Source: Styela clava
Taxonomy: Eukaryota; Chordata; Ascidiacea; Stolidobranchia; Styelidae
Direction: 5' to 3'
Assembly: GCF_964204865.1 (NCBI RefSeq)
Contig: NC_135253.1
Span: 22,294,001-22,358,000 of the forward strand
DNA length: 64,000 nt
The position numbers and the translations under genes were made by a program. Below the pieces are notes generated by a model, which saw only the letters and a list, made by a program, of their open reading frames with translations, had not been told where the DNA came from and did not search any database. The stretch's first letter is position 1. The number at the start of each line of letters is the position of its first letter. Below, in pieces: positions 44,068-54,913 of this stretch.

Positions 44068-44275
44068 GAATTTACATATTCATTCTCGGGGAGAAAAAAA
44101 CGATAAGACGGCTTAACCATATGACGAACCACGGCCTATCGTATGGTTACCATTCCATGTTGGGTATGGGATTAGTTAACCTAGTTATTTGTTTTTCGGA
44201 GGCGTGGACTTGATGGTGGAGGAAGCCGTAACCGACCAGCGGTTACGTGAACCACCCTACCGCGGTGGTTCACTG
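44068..44275 (-). mobile_element. tRNA-derived SINE body, minus strand
   Basis: ACGATAAGACGGCTTAACCATATG, CTTGATGGTGGAGGAAGCCG, GCGGTTACGTGAACCACCC: reverse orientation copy of the 5685-6012 family without a clear head. Confidence 0.65.
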
Positions 44276-45128
44276 ACTTTTGTGGCTATTCTGATATTTC
44301 ACTATCTAGACTAGATCTTATCATCCTGCTGTCAGACTGTAGTACTAATTGACCAGACTGCCATGTCTGTATATACCATTTTCTGATTTTAGCAGTTGTT
44401 ATTGAGCAAAAAGGTTAGCTTAGCACCAATAACAAATTAACCAAATCCTGAATTCAGCAAGTTCTGATCATCTGGTTTGCTGGCTCTCCAGAATTCTATA
44501 ACACACATACAGACATACGTTACCGACGTACTGTAACTAATACTAAAAGTAGATCAGACTGATAAGGACGTTAATACAGAGAACTAGGTTCCGCTAAAGC
44601 GAAACAGCTGAATCAGTAAACAAATGCCGAAGATATACCGTACTGAGATAAGGAACAATAGCAAGTCAGCTGTCCCGTGACGTCATTAGAGTAAAATTCT
44701 CCAACATCACGTGCTCACTACGCTCGAGTGAAAACACGAAACGAAATTTGGAGTCACGGGAGTAAAAACGTTCAGGGCAAAGAACTCGATAATCTTGGAT
44801 CAGATTCATTATTTTTGATGTGTTAAAACATGTCAAAAAACAATTTTTTTGCAGTAATAAAGGCGTCGAGGAAAACGTCGAAAGATTTAACGCAGTGAAA
44901 AGAACAAAAAAAAAACATGCATTTTTTGCCCACGTCAAAATCGATAGTTTGGCGGGCCGGGTTGTGAACCAGCGATGAGCTGGAAAAATTGTAACAACCG
45001 GAACGCCCTAATTCACAAAAATGTAAAATATTCCCAACACGACGCGGACGTTTACAGAACTGCAAATACATTATATAAAATATGTTTGTGTAAAATTATA
45101 AGAGTATCCATAGCAATTCAATACAAAT
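44276..45128. other. Intergenic, no gene recognised
   Basis: Open frames at 44666-44938 and 44823-45071 (minus) show no family features. A CRE-like TGACGTCA lies near 44679. The stretch ends where the duplicated BEL-flanking segment begins. Confidence 0.4.
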
Positions 45129-46126
45129 CTTATTATTAAAAAGGTATAGAATGAATTTTCACGGGGTCAAAGGACTGGGAAACGTTTATTACACGTTACT
45201 GCTGTACTAAATTATTTGCGTGATGTGACGTAAAAAGACACACGATTTATAATGTAACAAAACATAAATTAATAACTAAGTTAACCAGAGAAACTGTACC
45301 ACAATTTTATTTCAACAACAGGAACGCAAATGCAGCAAAATGTCCAACAACCGGAACGCCGTTCCGGCCACAGCTAACCACTGGTTCTGACCCGCGGGAC
45401 GCCATTTGCAACCCCTGTGTTAGGGGCTAGAAGAGTGGATCGGGGGTTTGGTTTTGCTGCATGTCATTCAAATATGAACCAATCTTGAGAAGACGTGATG
45501 GGAAGGGCGATCATTTGACAACTGAGTCATGAACTGCATCCGTAATAAGGTTGAATAAGGATTCTGCATTGATATACAATGCGATGTTAATTTTTGTGGA
45601 GATGATTTTGATGACGAGCATGTATTTTGAGGCAGCGACAACTTCAGTGCGTGCAGCAGACCGGGAGCGCACCATGGCCCAAGTGCAGTTTTCGCCACTT
45701 TGTGGCGTCTGAACGTGCCGCAAACCATAGCCTCTACGGTCAGACCATGCCGGCTGACATTTTAGCTGCCACAAAACAATGGCATGAGGCGTGGGTACCA
45801 CGGCAGCAAATTAGAAACAATGACGGCTAAAATTGTACTGCCACAAACCAAGGCATGTAGTAAGATCACTTTAAATACCCCAATACAGGGGTCGGCAACC
45901 TTTTGTCGCTCGCGGGCCAAAATTAGAGGTTGCAAGTCATTGGTGGGGCGCACATATTTTTAGAAAGTTGAAAACCCCAACGGATGATACGTTTTGTAAT
46001 AAATATCAAGCAGTTTTACATCTCTCGAATAGAATATAGATTTATTTTTTTCTCATTGCCTTGCATCTCAAAAAATTACATTTAAATATTTTCGGCGCCA
46101 TTTTTGCACCTTTTGCACTTAGCATC
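45129..46126. repeat. Left copy of ~1 kb segment flanking the BEL element
   Basis: CTTATTATTAAAAAGGTATA through GCACTTAGCATC. The same sequence lies at 54914-55912 in the same orientation, with roughly a dozen substitutions and one indel by eye (about 1%). The left copy ends exactly at the first base of the 5' LTR. Its last 235 bp (45892-46126) are the left half of a GGGGTCGGCAACC hAT-like element whose right half occurs only beyond the right copy. Confidence 0.85.
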
Positions 46127-47203
46127 TGAAACCGCCTCGCATTTGTTTTCGTTTATTTCACACTTGACTGATTTTGTGATTTGCGTATTCTGCGATTGCA
46201 ACATAACCTCACACATTGATGTTGCCATGTTTCTAGTATCGTTTTGTAGTTATTTCTAGGTTTGTATTGGGCATATCTAATGCTGCTCAAGTAGGGTTTA
46301 GTACTAGTGTAATTTATGATATTTTTCTGATGACAACCTACCCCGATTTGTAGACTGTTAACAAATTAGAACATAGAATTATGCTAATTTGTCCTGTGTT
46401 GCTAGGCCAGCTCTCTTTGTGTTGTTGCTTATTTCTGGCAACGCTCGTTCTTTCGCTCGCTGCTTTCTGGGCGGGAATGTCGGCAGTGATTATCTGCTCT
46501 CCAGTTTTGTTAGATTTTTAGTTGTTTAAGGTCTCAGGAACCGGGTTTTTAAGTCATATATTTAGTAAAAGTTACCTTTGAATCTTTCCCAGCTCTATTC
46601 GCGTTTAGATGTTCGTTATTCTCAGTAGGCTAGGAAAACAGTTGCAAGTAGTTATTTCATGATATTTTGTGTGTTTTTTTGTTAGATCTGATCAAATATA
46701 GAGCTAGTTAAAATAATAGCTTCCAGTCAAATAATTGGTTGTTCTTTGAGTTGAAGGCTACATCGTCAAGTAAGTCTTTGATTTATCGTATTTTATGCTT
46801 TATTTAGTGATATGAAACTGCAATTTTAAGGTAAACAATTGTGCTGTATTTTTGGCTTTTTCAATTAATTTGTGATTCTAAATTGATAAATATTGTGCTT
46901 TTTAAGTGCTAATTAGTTAGATGTTTGGTAAGTTTTATCGTGTGACATATTTTGAGACTGTTTTCCATTTCTGTTTAGAAAACCGTACAAATTGACAACT
47001 GTATACTGATTCGTACTTTCAACTGTAATTGAATTTCAATCGTACGTACACTGCATTTTAAACGTACCTTTTTCGTGACAACAAGAAATTTCAAAAGGCG
47101 ATTTGTACGCGTATTTTTATTGTGGAGTCTCGAAACGATTCAGAGAGCAACCGTCCGTTAACGCGTGTTGGCGCTAGATAGCGACTCCGATTTGGCGCCT
47201 ACA
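46127..47203 (+). repeat. 5' LTR of the BEL element
   Basis: TG...CA boundaries, direct repeat of 53832-54913. It is followed directly by TAAGTTTTTTGACG. I did not identify a TATA box with confidence. Confidence 0.85.
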
Positions 47204-47285
47204 TAAGTTTTTTGACGTTTGCACAAAAGCTGAAAAGAAAATTGCACATTAATTCTGAAGTTGCCTGGTTGAAGTTAAATTAAAA

Positions 47286-48515
47286 ATGGCAACGGCTGAT
47301 GCTCACTTAAATGTCGAGGACAATGAAGATGATTCAACAACAAATGACGGTTCTGCAAAATCAGACGTTCATGAAACAACAATAATTGCAATGTCAGTTG
47401 AAACACAACCTAAATCAAGTCTTGCATTGGCAAGTGAAAATGTTGTGAGTGATCATTCTAGTGGTGTGAGTAAAGACTTGTTCCTAAGAATACCTGATGT
47501 GGATTCAGTTTCTCACCTAAGTTCGCGAAAGAACATTAATAAAGAGAAGTCTGTAGCATCTTGTGTTGCTGAAGAAATGTCAACAAACACACATGTAATG
47601 ACCACAAGATCAAAAGTGAAACAAAAGAAATCAACTGTTTTAACTCGGGATTGTTTGTCAAGAAATTCAAAAAGAAGAAGCTTGAAAACGTTTCGTAGTG
47701 CAAGTTATCGATCAACATCTGTTGTCCAGTCACAAAAATCAGCTCTTAGTGAGTCGCAAATAGAAAACATCTATGAAGCACGAAAAATAAGTCAGCAAAG
47801 AAAAACTGAGCTAGAGAAACAACAGCTCGGTAACCGGTTGCAACAAGAAAAAGAAATTTGGGAAGAAAATAACCAAATTGAAGACTTGACGCTGGAAAAG
47901 GAGTGGCAAGAACTCCTGCAACAACAACAAGTTGAGGAGGAAGAAATAAGAAAAGAAAAGCAACGTCAAGAGGAAGAAATTAGAATTGAAAACCAACGTA
48001 AGCGAGAAGCATTTATGCGTCGTCGCCAGGAAATACAACAAAAAAGAAAGATCGAAAACGTTACATTCGATCGACGTAAACAAAGAACCCTGCAAGAAAT
48101 CGAAGACAGAAGTCGACGAGAACTGCTGGGATTGGACATGGACTTTAATGAAACTTTAGCAGAAAGTGGGATAATTGTTAATAAATCCCCATCTGCTGTT
48201 ATTGCTAATGATACTACTAACCAACAATCGACACAAAATTCTGTAACTACACCATCAGAACCTGAACCCGATGTACAAAATGCACCTGTAATGTTACCTG
48301 TAACAACTGCACAATTTTCACAACCGCAGATCACACAAGTCACCAGAACGAATATGTTGAGTACCATGAGTAGGAGGAGGACCATCGCCGGGGAAAATGG
48401 TGAGTCGGTTATTCCTGCCTCTGAAATTGAAATTTGTAATCCACAAAATGTTAGTGTGACTATGGGTGGTGATGTTGCAGTTGAGAATGTGTCCCAGAAA
48501 TGTGTTGAATGTTAG
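47286..48515 (+). CDS. BEL element ORF1, gag N-terminal region with coiled coil
   Basis: 409 codons. An acidic, Ser/Thr-rich N-terminus is followed by a long Glu/Gln/Arg-rich heptad region (~155-285) predicted to be coiled coil, then a Thr/Pro-rich tail. It stops at 48513-48515, inside the start of the next frame, which lies +1 relative to it. In this family gag usually runs straight into pol. The stop is therefore either a mutation or a frameshift site; the sequence alone does not decide. No conserved domain beyond the coiled coil. Confidence 0.6.
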   Translation: MATADAHLNVEDNEDDSTTNDGSAKSDVHETTIIAMSVETQPKSSLALASENVVSDHSSGVSKDLFLRIPDVDSVSHLSSRKNINKEKSVASCVAEEMSTNTHVMTTRSKVKQKKSTVLTRDCLSRNSKRRSLKTFRSASYRSTSVVQSQKSALSESQIENIYEARKISQQRKTELEKQQLGNRLQQEKEIWEENNQIEDLTLEKEWQELLQQQQVEEEEIRKEKQRQEEEIRIENQRKREAFMRRRQEIQQKRKIENVTFDRRKQRTLQEIEDRSRRELLGLDMDFNETLAESGIIVNKSPSAVIANDTTNQQSTQNSVTTPSEPEPDVQNAPVMLPVTTAQFSQPQITQVTRTNMLSTMSRRRTIAGENGESVIPASEIEICNPQNVSVTMGGDVAVENVSQKCVEC

Positions 48516-51500
48516 TTCAGGAGTGGCTACTACCTGTTCTTGTATGCTGAATGATAGTACCGTAGCTCCCCGGGTGAGTGTGAGTGCGTGTACTATGAAC
48601 GATGTGACTCGAATACCTGAAATGAGTGTGAGTTTACCATTCACCTCACCTATTTCAATTGCTAGTCAGATTCCAATCTATACTGCTCCTAAAGCAAGTT
48701 CTGTACCTGTAGTGACTTTGTCAAATAGTGTCCCTTTGACAGGTGTGACCCAAATGCCTGTTATGCCTAATCAAGTTTTGTCATACCCTCAAATAATTTA
48801 TGTACCCCAACCTCAGTTTGGTTTACCACCTTCGGAACCCCCTACTTTTTCTGGAGATGCTGCGGAGTACAGATATTTTTTGGATATATTTGACACTGTA
48901 ATTGGAAGTAGAGTTCAAAGCCCTAAAGAAAAAATGGTGTATTTGCTCAAATATACAAAGGGTCCTGCTCATGCACTGGTCAAAGGTTGCCAGCATCGTG
49001 GATCTGAATGTTATAATGAAGCAATTCAGTTGCTTGATGAAACATATGGACGAAAATATCAAATAGGGGAAGCTTGTATAAATTCAGTTTCCTGTGGTCC
49101 TAATTTAAAATTGGCTGATAAAGATGCCCTAACAATGTTCGCCGCAGAGCTGATGTCCTGTATGAATACATTGATAGGAATTGAATATAATAATGTATCT
49201 ATTATGACAATTGATAAGATGGCCATGAGAATGCCTCATTCTTGGAGGGCAGGGTGGCTGTCTGTAGTTGATGATGTTTTAAATGAAAAGAAGGTGAATT
49301 TAACAGTTGAACATTTGGCGAATTATGTTCGAAAACGAACTCGTGAAAACACGAATCTGCCTTCTAATGATTCAAACTCACCTCCAAAGCAATCGAACCC
49401 TGTGAAAGGTCTGAAACCCTATAGATCAACATTTGCTACATCAGTTGTTGATAGGCCTGTACGAAAATGTGTTAAATGCAATAAAGATCATTTTTTGAAT
49501 CAGTGTGTTAAATTTCGTGAATTGAGCTATGAAGATAAAATTGAGTTCGTCAGGAACCGAAAGCTTTGTTTTTCATGCCTCGAACCTGGTCACTGGAGCA
49601 AAGACTGTAAGCGAACAAAGCCTTGTAAGGTTGAAGGATGCAAGAGAAGACATACAACGGTTCTTCATCCTCCAGACAAAATCCAAATTAATCATTCTGG
49701 GACAAAAGGTGATGAATCTCCTGTTTTGAAAAATTTTGGCTCTCAAACACCTGAAACTGAAACCAAATTCAATGCTTTTGTTAATACATCTAAAAATGAA
49801 AAGGTTTTGCTCAATGTGATTCCTGTTAAAGTACGTGTTAATGGTGACAAAAATGCTATTGTGACGAACGCATTTTTTGATAATGGTTCCACTTGCTCAT
49901 TCATAAGTGAGTCTCTTATGCACAAGTTAAATGTTGATGGTCTCAAGATAAATTTGAATGTTCGTACAATAAATAATGAAACTGAAAGTAAACAAAGTAT
50001 GATTGTGAAAGGTCTTGAAATTTCGGACTTTGATGAATCTGAATATGTGTCATTGACGCCATTATTTTCAAACGATAAAATTGGTGTTGAGCAATCTGAT
50101 ATTCCCTCTCAAAAGGACGTGGATCAATTTATTGAATTTAAGAATGTTGTTATACCAAATATTAAATCTGAAGTGGGTCTTTTGATTGGCAAGGATAATC
50201 CTAAATTGCACAAACCATTGGAAGTTGCCTATGGCCCTCATGACTATTTTGCATCTAAGACTGTTGCTGGATGGATGATTAGTTGTCCACCTAAGAAGAA
50301 TGACAATCAAGGTAATCCATGTAATTATTTTGTGAAAAATGAAGTGCATCCATTGTGTCAAATGTGCACGGATGTCATTGATTCGGCTAATAATGAAAAG
50401 GAAGAAATCTCCCCTCGACAACAAATGTTCCTTGATAGGGTGAGCGAATCTATTAAGTTGAAAGATGACGGGCACTATGAAATTGATTTGCCATTTATAA
50501 ATCCAAATTCGAAATTACCTTCAAATTATTTGCAAGTGAAACAGCGAACCGAATCGCTCAAGCGTCGATTTATTAGGGATCCAAATTTTTATTCTGAATA
50601 TAAAGATTTTGTGGAAAATATGTTAACTATGGGCTATGCAGAAGAAGTTTCTGATTCTACTGAAAGTGAAGGTCAAATTTGGTATATTAATCATCATGGC
50701 GTTTATCACCCTGAAAAGAAGAAAATTCGTGTAGTATTTGACTGCTCATCTAAATTTCAAGGAATCTGCCTTAACGACGTTCTGTTACAGGGGCCGGACC
50801 TGGCCAATAACTTGGTTGGTGTTCTGTCAAGGTTTCGCAAAAATGTGGTTGCTGTACAGGGAGATATTCGCTCAATGTTTTTACAAGTGAAGGTACCCGA
50901 AAAACACAGAAATTATCTTAGATTTTTCTGGTGGGAAGACAGCGACATAAATAAACCCATGAAAGAATTTCGCATGACAGCTTATCCATTTGGAACGGTT
51001 TGCAGCCCAAGTTGCTGTAATTATGCATTGAAACAATCTGCCGAATACAATAAACATGATTTTGATATGAGTGTTATAAATGCAATTAACGATTCATTCT
51101 ATGTGGATGATTTTTTCGATTCAAGACCAAATGCCGAAAGTGCCGTTTCTCTCGTGAAAAATATTTCTGCTGTCTGCGCAAAAGGCGGATTTGAAGTTTT
51201 AAAATGGATCAGTAATGATCGCAATGTTATTGCCGAAATTCCTGAAGATATGAGATCAAAGAATTTGAAAAATTTAAATTTAGCTGTTGACGCTTTACCT
51301 CTTGAACATGCTCTAGGTATGATTTGGAGCGTTGATGAAGACATCTTGTGTTTCTCTGTTAATCCTAAAGAGAGACCTCGTAATAGACGTGGCATGTTAA
51401 GTGTCGTGAATTCTATTTTTGACCCAATGGGCCTGGTACAACCAGTGCTTCAGCCTGTGAAGGTTCTAATGCAAATGCTTTGCAGACAGAAGTTCAGTTG

Positions 51501-52590
51501 GGATGACCCAATACCACCGGGAGTTGAACAAGAATGGCTAAAATGGCTTTCTGAGTTGCCTAAACTGAAGGAATTTAATGTACCAAGATGTTTTGTACCC
51601 GTGGATTACGGTGAAGTTGTAGAAACTCAAATTCATCATTTTTCGGATGCGTCTGAAAAATCATATGGCGCTGTGTCTTATCTCAGGATGTTGAATTCAT
51701 CTGGACAAATACACTGTGTGTTACTTTGTGGAAAATCTAGGCTAGTACCATTGAAAGGCTCGACAATACCTAGACTCGAACTGTGTGCAGCAACTATTTC
51801 TGCGCGCAATGATAAATTTTTCAGAAATGAGCTTAAAATTGAAATTTCTGCATCTTATTTTTGGACAGATAGTACGACGGTGTTACGCTATTTGGCTAAT
51901 GAGGATAAAGTATTTAAAACTTTTGTTGCTAACAGAGTAAATCTAATCAAGGAAGTTTCTGAAATTAACCAATGGTATTATGTGCCATCTAAATTGAATC
52001 CGGCTGATGTTGCCTCCAGAGGTATGTCAGTGGATGCCTTCCTGAATTATCCGGAATGGAAATCTGGTCCAAGTTTTTTATGGAAATGTCATGATGAGTG
52101 GCCTGAACAACCTGATTTCTTACATTCTGTGTCTGATGGAAATTTGGAAATTAAGAAAGAATTGCCTGAAAAATGTTTTGCTGTTGTGAAAGATCAACCA
52201 TGTGTTCTTGATGATGTCGTTGCTAAATATTCAAATTGGCATCACTTGAAGAAAATAATTGCTTGGATGTTACGTTACATAAACAAATTAAAGTCAATTG
52301 TTGGATCAAACTGCAATTTGAAATCTGGACCTGTTGAATCTTTAACTGTAGAAGAAATGATTCTGGCTGAGGTGGAAATTATAAAGCATGAACAAAGAAA
52401 ATACTTTTTAAAAGAAATTGATGTTTTGTTCAAAGGAAAACAAATTCCAAAATCAAGCTCTTTATGTAATTTACAACCATTCTTGGAAAACGGACTACTT
52501 CGTGTAGGAGGTAGGACAGAGCAGCAAATGTTGAGTTTAATGCAAAGCATCCAATTATTATCCCAAAAGAAAGTAAAATTGCTTCTTTAA
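48466..52590 (+). CDS. BEL element gag-pol: CCHC, protease, reverse transcriptase, RNase H
   Basis: 1374 codons, open. A gag core (~120-290, starting PPTFSGDAAEYRYFLDIF) is followed by zinc knuckles (CVKCNKDHFLNQC ~335; CFSCLEPGHWSKDC ~367). A Cys/His-rich CKVEGC...H follows. The aspartic protease centre reads FFDNGST (~468), with DNG where DTG/DSG is common. Reverse transcriptase motifs are VVFDCSSKFQG (~754), QGDIRSMFLQV (~795) and the catalytic YVDDFF (~878). RNase H motifs are FSDASEKSYGAV (~1056) and WTDSTTVLRYL (~1132), with LNPADVASRG. The last ~15 codons are out of frame relative to family expectation, because a break near 52525-52535 shifts integrase into another frame. Confidence 0.85.
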   Translation: MVMLQLRMCPRNVLNVSSGVATTCSCMLNDSTVAPRVSVSACTMNDVTRIPEMSVSLPFTSPISIASQIPIYTAPKASSVPVVTLSNSVPLTGVTQMPVMPNQVLSYPQIIYVPQPQFGLPPSEPPTFSGDAAEYRYFLDIFDTVIGSRVQSPKEKMVYLLKYTKGPAHALVKGCQHRGSECYNEAIQLLDETYGRKYQIGEACINSVSCGPNLKLADKDALTMFAAELMSCMNTLIGIEYNNVSIMTIDKMAMRMPHSWRAGWLSVVDDVLNEKKVNLTVEHLANYVRKRTRENTNLPSNDSNSPPKQSNPVKGLKPYRSTFATSVVDRPVRKCVKCNKDHFLNQCVKFRELSYEDKIEFVRNRKLCFSCLEPGHWSKDCKRTKPCKVEGCKRRHTTVLHPPDKIQINHSGTKGDESPVLKNFGSQTPETETKFNAFVNTSKNEKVLLNVIPVKVRVNGDKNAIVTNAFFDNGSTCSFISESLMHKLNVDGLKINLNVRTINNETESKQSMIVKGLEISDFDESEYVSLTPLFSNDKIGVEQSDIPSQKDVDQFIEFKNVVIPNIKSEVGLLIGKDNPKLHKPLEVAYGPHDYFASKTVAGWMISCPPKKNDNQGNPCNYFVKNEVHPLCQMCTDVIDSANNEKEEISPRQQMFLDRVSESIKLKDDGHYEIDLPFINPNSKLPSNYLQVKQRTESLKRRFIRDPNFYSEYKDFVENMLTMGYAEEVSDSTESEGQIWYINHHGVYHPEKKKIRVVFDCSSKFQGICLNDVLLQGPDLANNLVGVLSRFRKNVVAVQGDIRSMFLQVKVPEKHRNYLRFFWWEDSDINKPMKEFRMTAYPFGTVCSPSCCNYALKQSAEYNKHDFDMSVINAINDSFYVDDFFDSRPNAESAVSLVKNISAVCAKGGFEVLKWISNDRNVIAEIPEDMRSKNLKNLNLAVDALPLEHALGMIWSVDEDILCFSVNPKERPRNRRGMLSVVNSIFDPMGLVQPVLQPVKVLMQMLCRQKFSWDDPIPPGVEQEWLKWLSELPKLKEFNVPRCFVPVDYGEVVETQIHHFSDASEKSYGAVSYLRMLNSSGQIHCVLLCGKSRLVPLKGSTIPRLELCAATISARNDKFFRNELKIEISASYFWTDSTTVLRYLANEDKVFKTFVANRVNLIKEVSEINQWYYVPSKLNPADVASRGMSVDAFLNYPEWKSGPSFLWKCHDEWPEQPDFLHSVSDGNLEIKKELPEKCFAVVKDQPCVLDDVVAKYSNWHHLKKIIAWMLRYINKLKSIVGSNCNLKSGPVESLTVEEMILAEVEIIKHEQRKYFLKEIDVLFKGKQIPKSSSLCNLQPFLENGLLRVGGRTEQQMLSLMQSIQLLSQKKVKLLL

Positions 52591-52637
52591 TAATAGATTA
52601 TGTCCACAGAACAACTGGTCATAACGGTCGTGAATAT

Positions 52638-53699
52638 GTGTTAGCTGAAATAAATCAAAAGTATTGGATCGTAAAAGGTAATGCTTTGGTGCGAAGTGTT
52701 TTGAGAGGATGTGTTCCTTGCAGGAAGAGACAACGTCCTCCTGAATCTCAATTAATGGCGGACTTACCTGAGAATCGCTTGATACCGGATAAACCTCCTT
52801 TCACATATGTTGCAGTGGATTGTTTTGGTCCATTCTTGATCAAGCAAGGAAGGAGCGAGGTTAAACGTTATGGTGTGCTTTTTACTTGTTTAGTGTCGCG
52901 CGCTGTACATGTGGAAATAGCAAACAGTCTGGACACTAGTGCTTTCATTATGTCTCTTAGAAGATTCATAGCAAGGAGAGGTCAAGTTATTGAGATGCGA
53001 TCTGATAATGGCACTAACTTCGTCTCTGGTGAACGAGAACTCAGAGATGCGATTAAATCTTGGAACAAAAACCAAATTCATGATTATTTGTTACAGAAAA
53101 ACATCAAATGGATATTTCAATCGCCTGCTTCATCTCATCATGGTGGTGTGTTTGAGAGACAGATTAGAACTATAAGGAAAATCTTTAATGCTGTTTGCTG
53201 TGAACAAGTGTTGACAGATGAGAGTTTAAGAACTCTTATGTGCGAATGCGAAAATATTGTGAATGGACGACCGATAACTACAGTATCGAACGACCCTAAA
53301 GATTTAACTCCATTAAGTCCAAATAATTTATTACTGATGAAAGAGGAACCAATGCTTCCTCCAGGTGTGTTTGACACCAAGGACATGTATGCTCGAAAGC
53401 GTTGGAAGCAAGTCCAATATCTTGCGGATGTTTTCTGGAAACGTTGGAGAAAGGAATTCCTTCCGCTTCTTCAATGTCGACAAAAATGGAACAAAGTGCA
53501 ACGAGATCTTCAAAAGGATGACATTGTACTTGTTGTGAATGAGAATCAACCACGAAACACTTGGTTGCTGGGACGAGTCATTGAAACTTACCAGGATAGC
53601 AAGGGTAGGGTTCGTTCCGTGGGTGTTCAAACCAAATATTCCATATTCCAACGCCCTGTGACTAAACTTGTACTTCTGCGTGAGTGTGATGAAACATAA
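52638..53699 (+). CDS. BEL element integrase region
   Basis: 353 codons from the first Met of the frame. The integrase homology starts upstream of this Met, so the frame break near 52530 separates it from pol. Visible: the second half of the HHCC zinc-binding site (CVPCRKRQ ~25). The catalytic triad follows: VAVDCFGPF, MRSDNGTNF, and HHGGVFERQIRTIRK carrying the Glu. The C-terminal DUF5641-like domain contains DVFWKRWRKEFLPLLQ and GRVIETYQDSKGRVRSV. All catalytic acidic residues are present. Confidence 0.85.
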   Translation: MLAEINQKYWIVKGNALVRSVLRGCVPCRKRQRPPESQLMADLPENRLIPDKPPFTYVAVDCFGPFLIKQGRSEVKRYGVLFTCLVSRAVHVEIANSLDTSAFIMSLRRFIARRGQVIEMRSDNGTNFVSGERELRDAIKSWNKNQIHDYLLQKNIKWIFQSPASSHHGGVFERQIRTIRKIFNAVCCEQVLTDESLRTLMCECENIVNGRPITTVSNDPKDLTPLSPNNLLLMKEEPMLPPGVFDTKDMYARKRWKQVQYLADVFWKRWRKEFLPLLQCRQKWNKVQRDLQKDDIVLVVNENQPRNTWLLGRVIETYQDSKGRVRSVGVQTKYSIFQRPVTKLVLLRECDET

Positions 53700-53831
53700 T
53701 TTGGTAACTTTTCAATTTCGTTTTAAAGAATTTCTTTCTGGCATGTTTGTTGAGTGTGTTTGATGTGTTTTGAGTGTGTGGAAATCTTGTAAATTTGTGG
53801 ATGCAAATTTTAAATTTCCAAGGGGCCGGGA

Positions 53832-54913
53832 TGAAACCGCCTCGCATTTGTTTTCGTTTATTTCACACTTGACTGATTTTGTGATTTGCGTATTCTGCGA
53901 TTGCAACATAATTTCACACATTGATGTTGCCATGTTTCTAGTATTGTTTTGTAGTTATTTCTAGGTTTGTATTGGGCATATCTAATGCTGCTCAAGTAGG
54001 GTTTAGTACTAGTGTAATTTATGATATTTTTCTGATGACAACCTACCCCGATTTACAGACTATTAACAAATTAGAACATAGAATTATGCTAATTTTTCCT
54101 GTGTTGCTAGGCCAGCTCTCTTTGTGTTGTTGCTTATTTCTGGCAACGCTCGTTCTTTCGCTCGCTGCTTTCTGGGCGGGAATGTTGGCAGTGATTGTCT
54201 GCTCTCCAGTTTTGTTAGATTTTTAGTTGTTTGAGGTCTCAGGAACCGGGTTTTTAAGTCATATCATATATTTAGTAAAAGTTACCTTTGAATCTTTCCC
54301 AGCTCTATTCGCGTTTAGATGTTCGTTATTCTCAGTAGGCTAGGAAAACAGTTGCAAGTAGTTATTTCATGATATTTTGTGTGTTTATTTGTTAGATCTG
54401 ATCAAATATAGAGCTAGTTGAAATAATAGCTTCCAGTCAAATAATTGGTTGTTCTTTGAGTTGAAGGCTACATCGTCAAGTAAGTCTTTGATTTATCGTA
54501 TTTTATGTTTTATTTAGTGATATGAAACTGCAATTTTAAGGTAAACAATTGTGCTGTATTTTTGGCTTTTTCGATTAATTTGTGATTCTAAATTGATAAA
54601 TATTGTGTTTTTTAAGTGCTAATTAGTTAGATGTTTGGTAAGTTTTATTGTGTGACATATTTTGAGACTGTTTTTTATTTCTGTTTAGAAAACCGTACAA
54701 ATTGACAACTGTATACTGATTCGTACTTTCAACTGTAATTGAATTTCAATCGTACGTACACTGCATTTTAAACGTACCTTTTTCGTGACAACAAGAAATT
54801 TCAAAAGGCGATTTGTACGCGTATTTTTATTGTGGAGTCTCGAAACGATTCAGAGAGCAACCGTCCGTTAACGCGTGTTGGCGCTAGATAGCGACTCCGA
54901 TTTGGCGCCTACA
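53832..54913 (+). repeat. 3' LTR of the BEL element
   Basis: Direct repeat of 46127-47203, with a CATAT duplication near 54263. It is followed directly by the right copy of the ~1 kb flanking segment. Confidence 0.85.

Larger units (their letters stand above)
46127..54913 (+). mobile_element. Full-length BEL/Pao LTR retrotransposon
   Basis: Two direct LTRs (46127-47203, 1077 bp; 53832-54913, 1082 bp) begin TGAAACCGCC and end GGCGCCTACA. By eye they differ at about 19 positions plus a 5-bp CATAT duplication (about 2%). The internal region encodes a coiled-coil gag-like protein, then gag CCHC/protease/reverse transcriptase/RNase H, then integrase. The order PR-RT-RH-IN and the motifs are those of BEL/Pao. 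A purine-rich tract AAGGGGCCGGGA precedes the 3' LTR. No clear tRNA primer site follows the 5' LTR. Short duplications of the usual 4-6 bp are absent (GCATC left, CTTAT right). Frame breaks suggest it is not fully functional as it stands. Confidence 0.9.

Noticed and set aside
45627-45830. Open frames repeated at 45.5-45.9 kb and 55.3-55.7 kb as a duplicated gene
   Set aside because: They are short, lie on both strands of the duplicated repeat segment, show no family features, and part of the DNA is a dispersed repeat.
47195-47230. TGGCGCC at the 5' LTR end as a primer binding site
   Set aside because: The motif lies inside both LTRs, so it cannot be the primer site as normally defined; no other tRNA-complementary stretch was clear.
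47811-48385. Minus-strand hydrophobic open frames opposite BEL ORF1
   Set aside because: The complement of a Glu/Gln/Lys-rich coiled-coil region naturally reads as Phe/Leu-rich; no start context or family.
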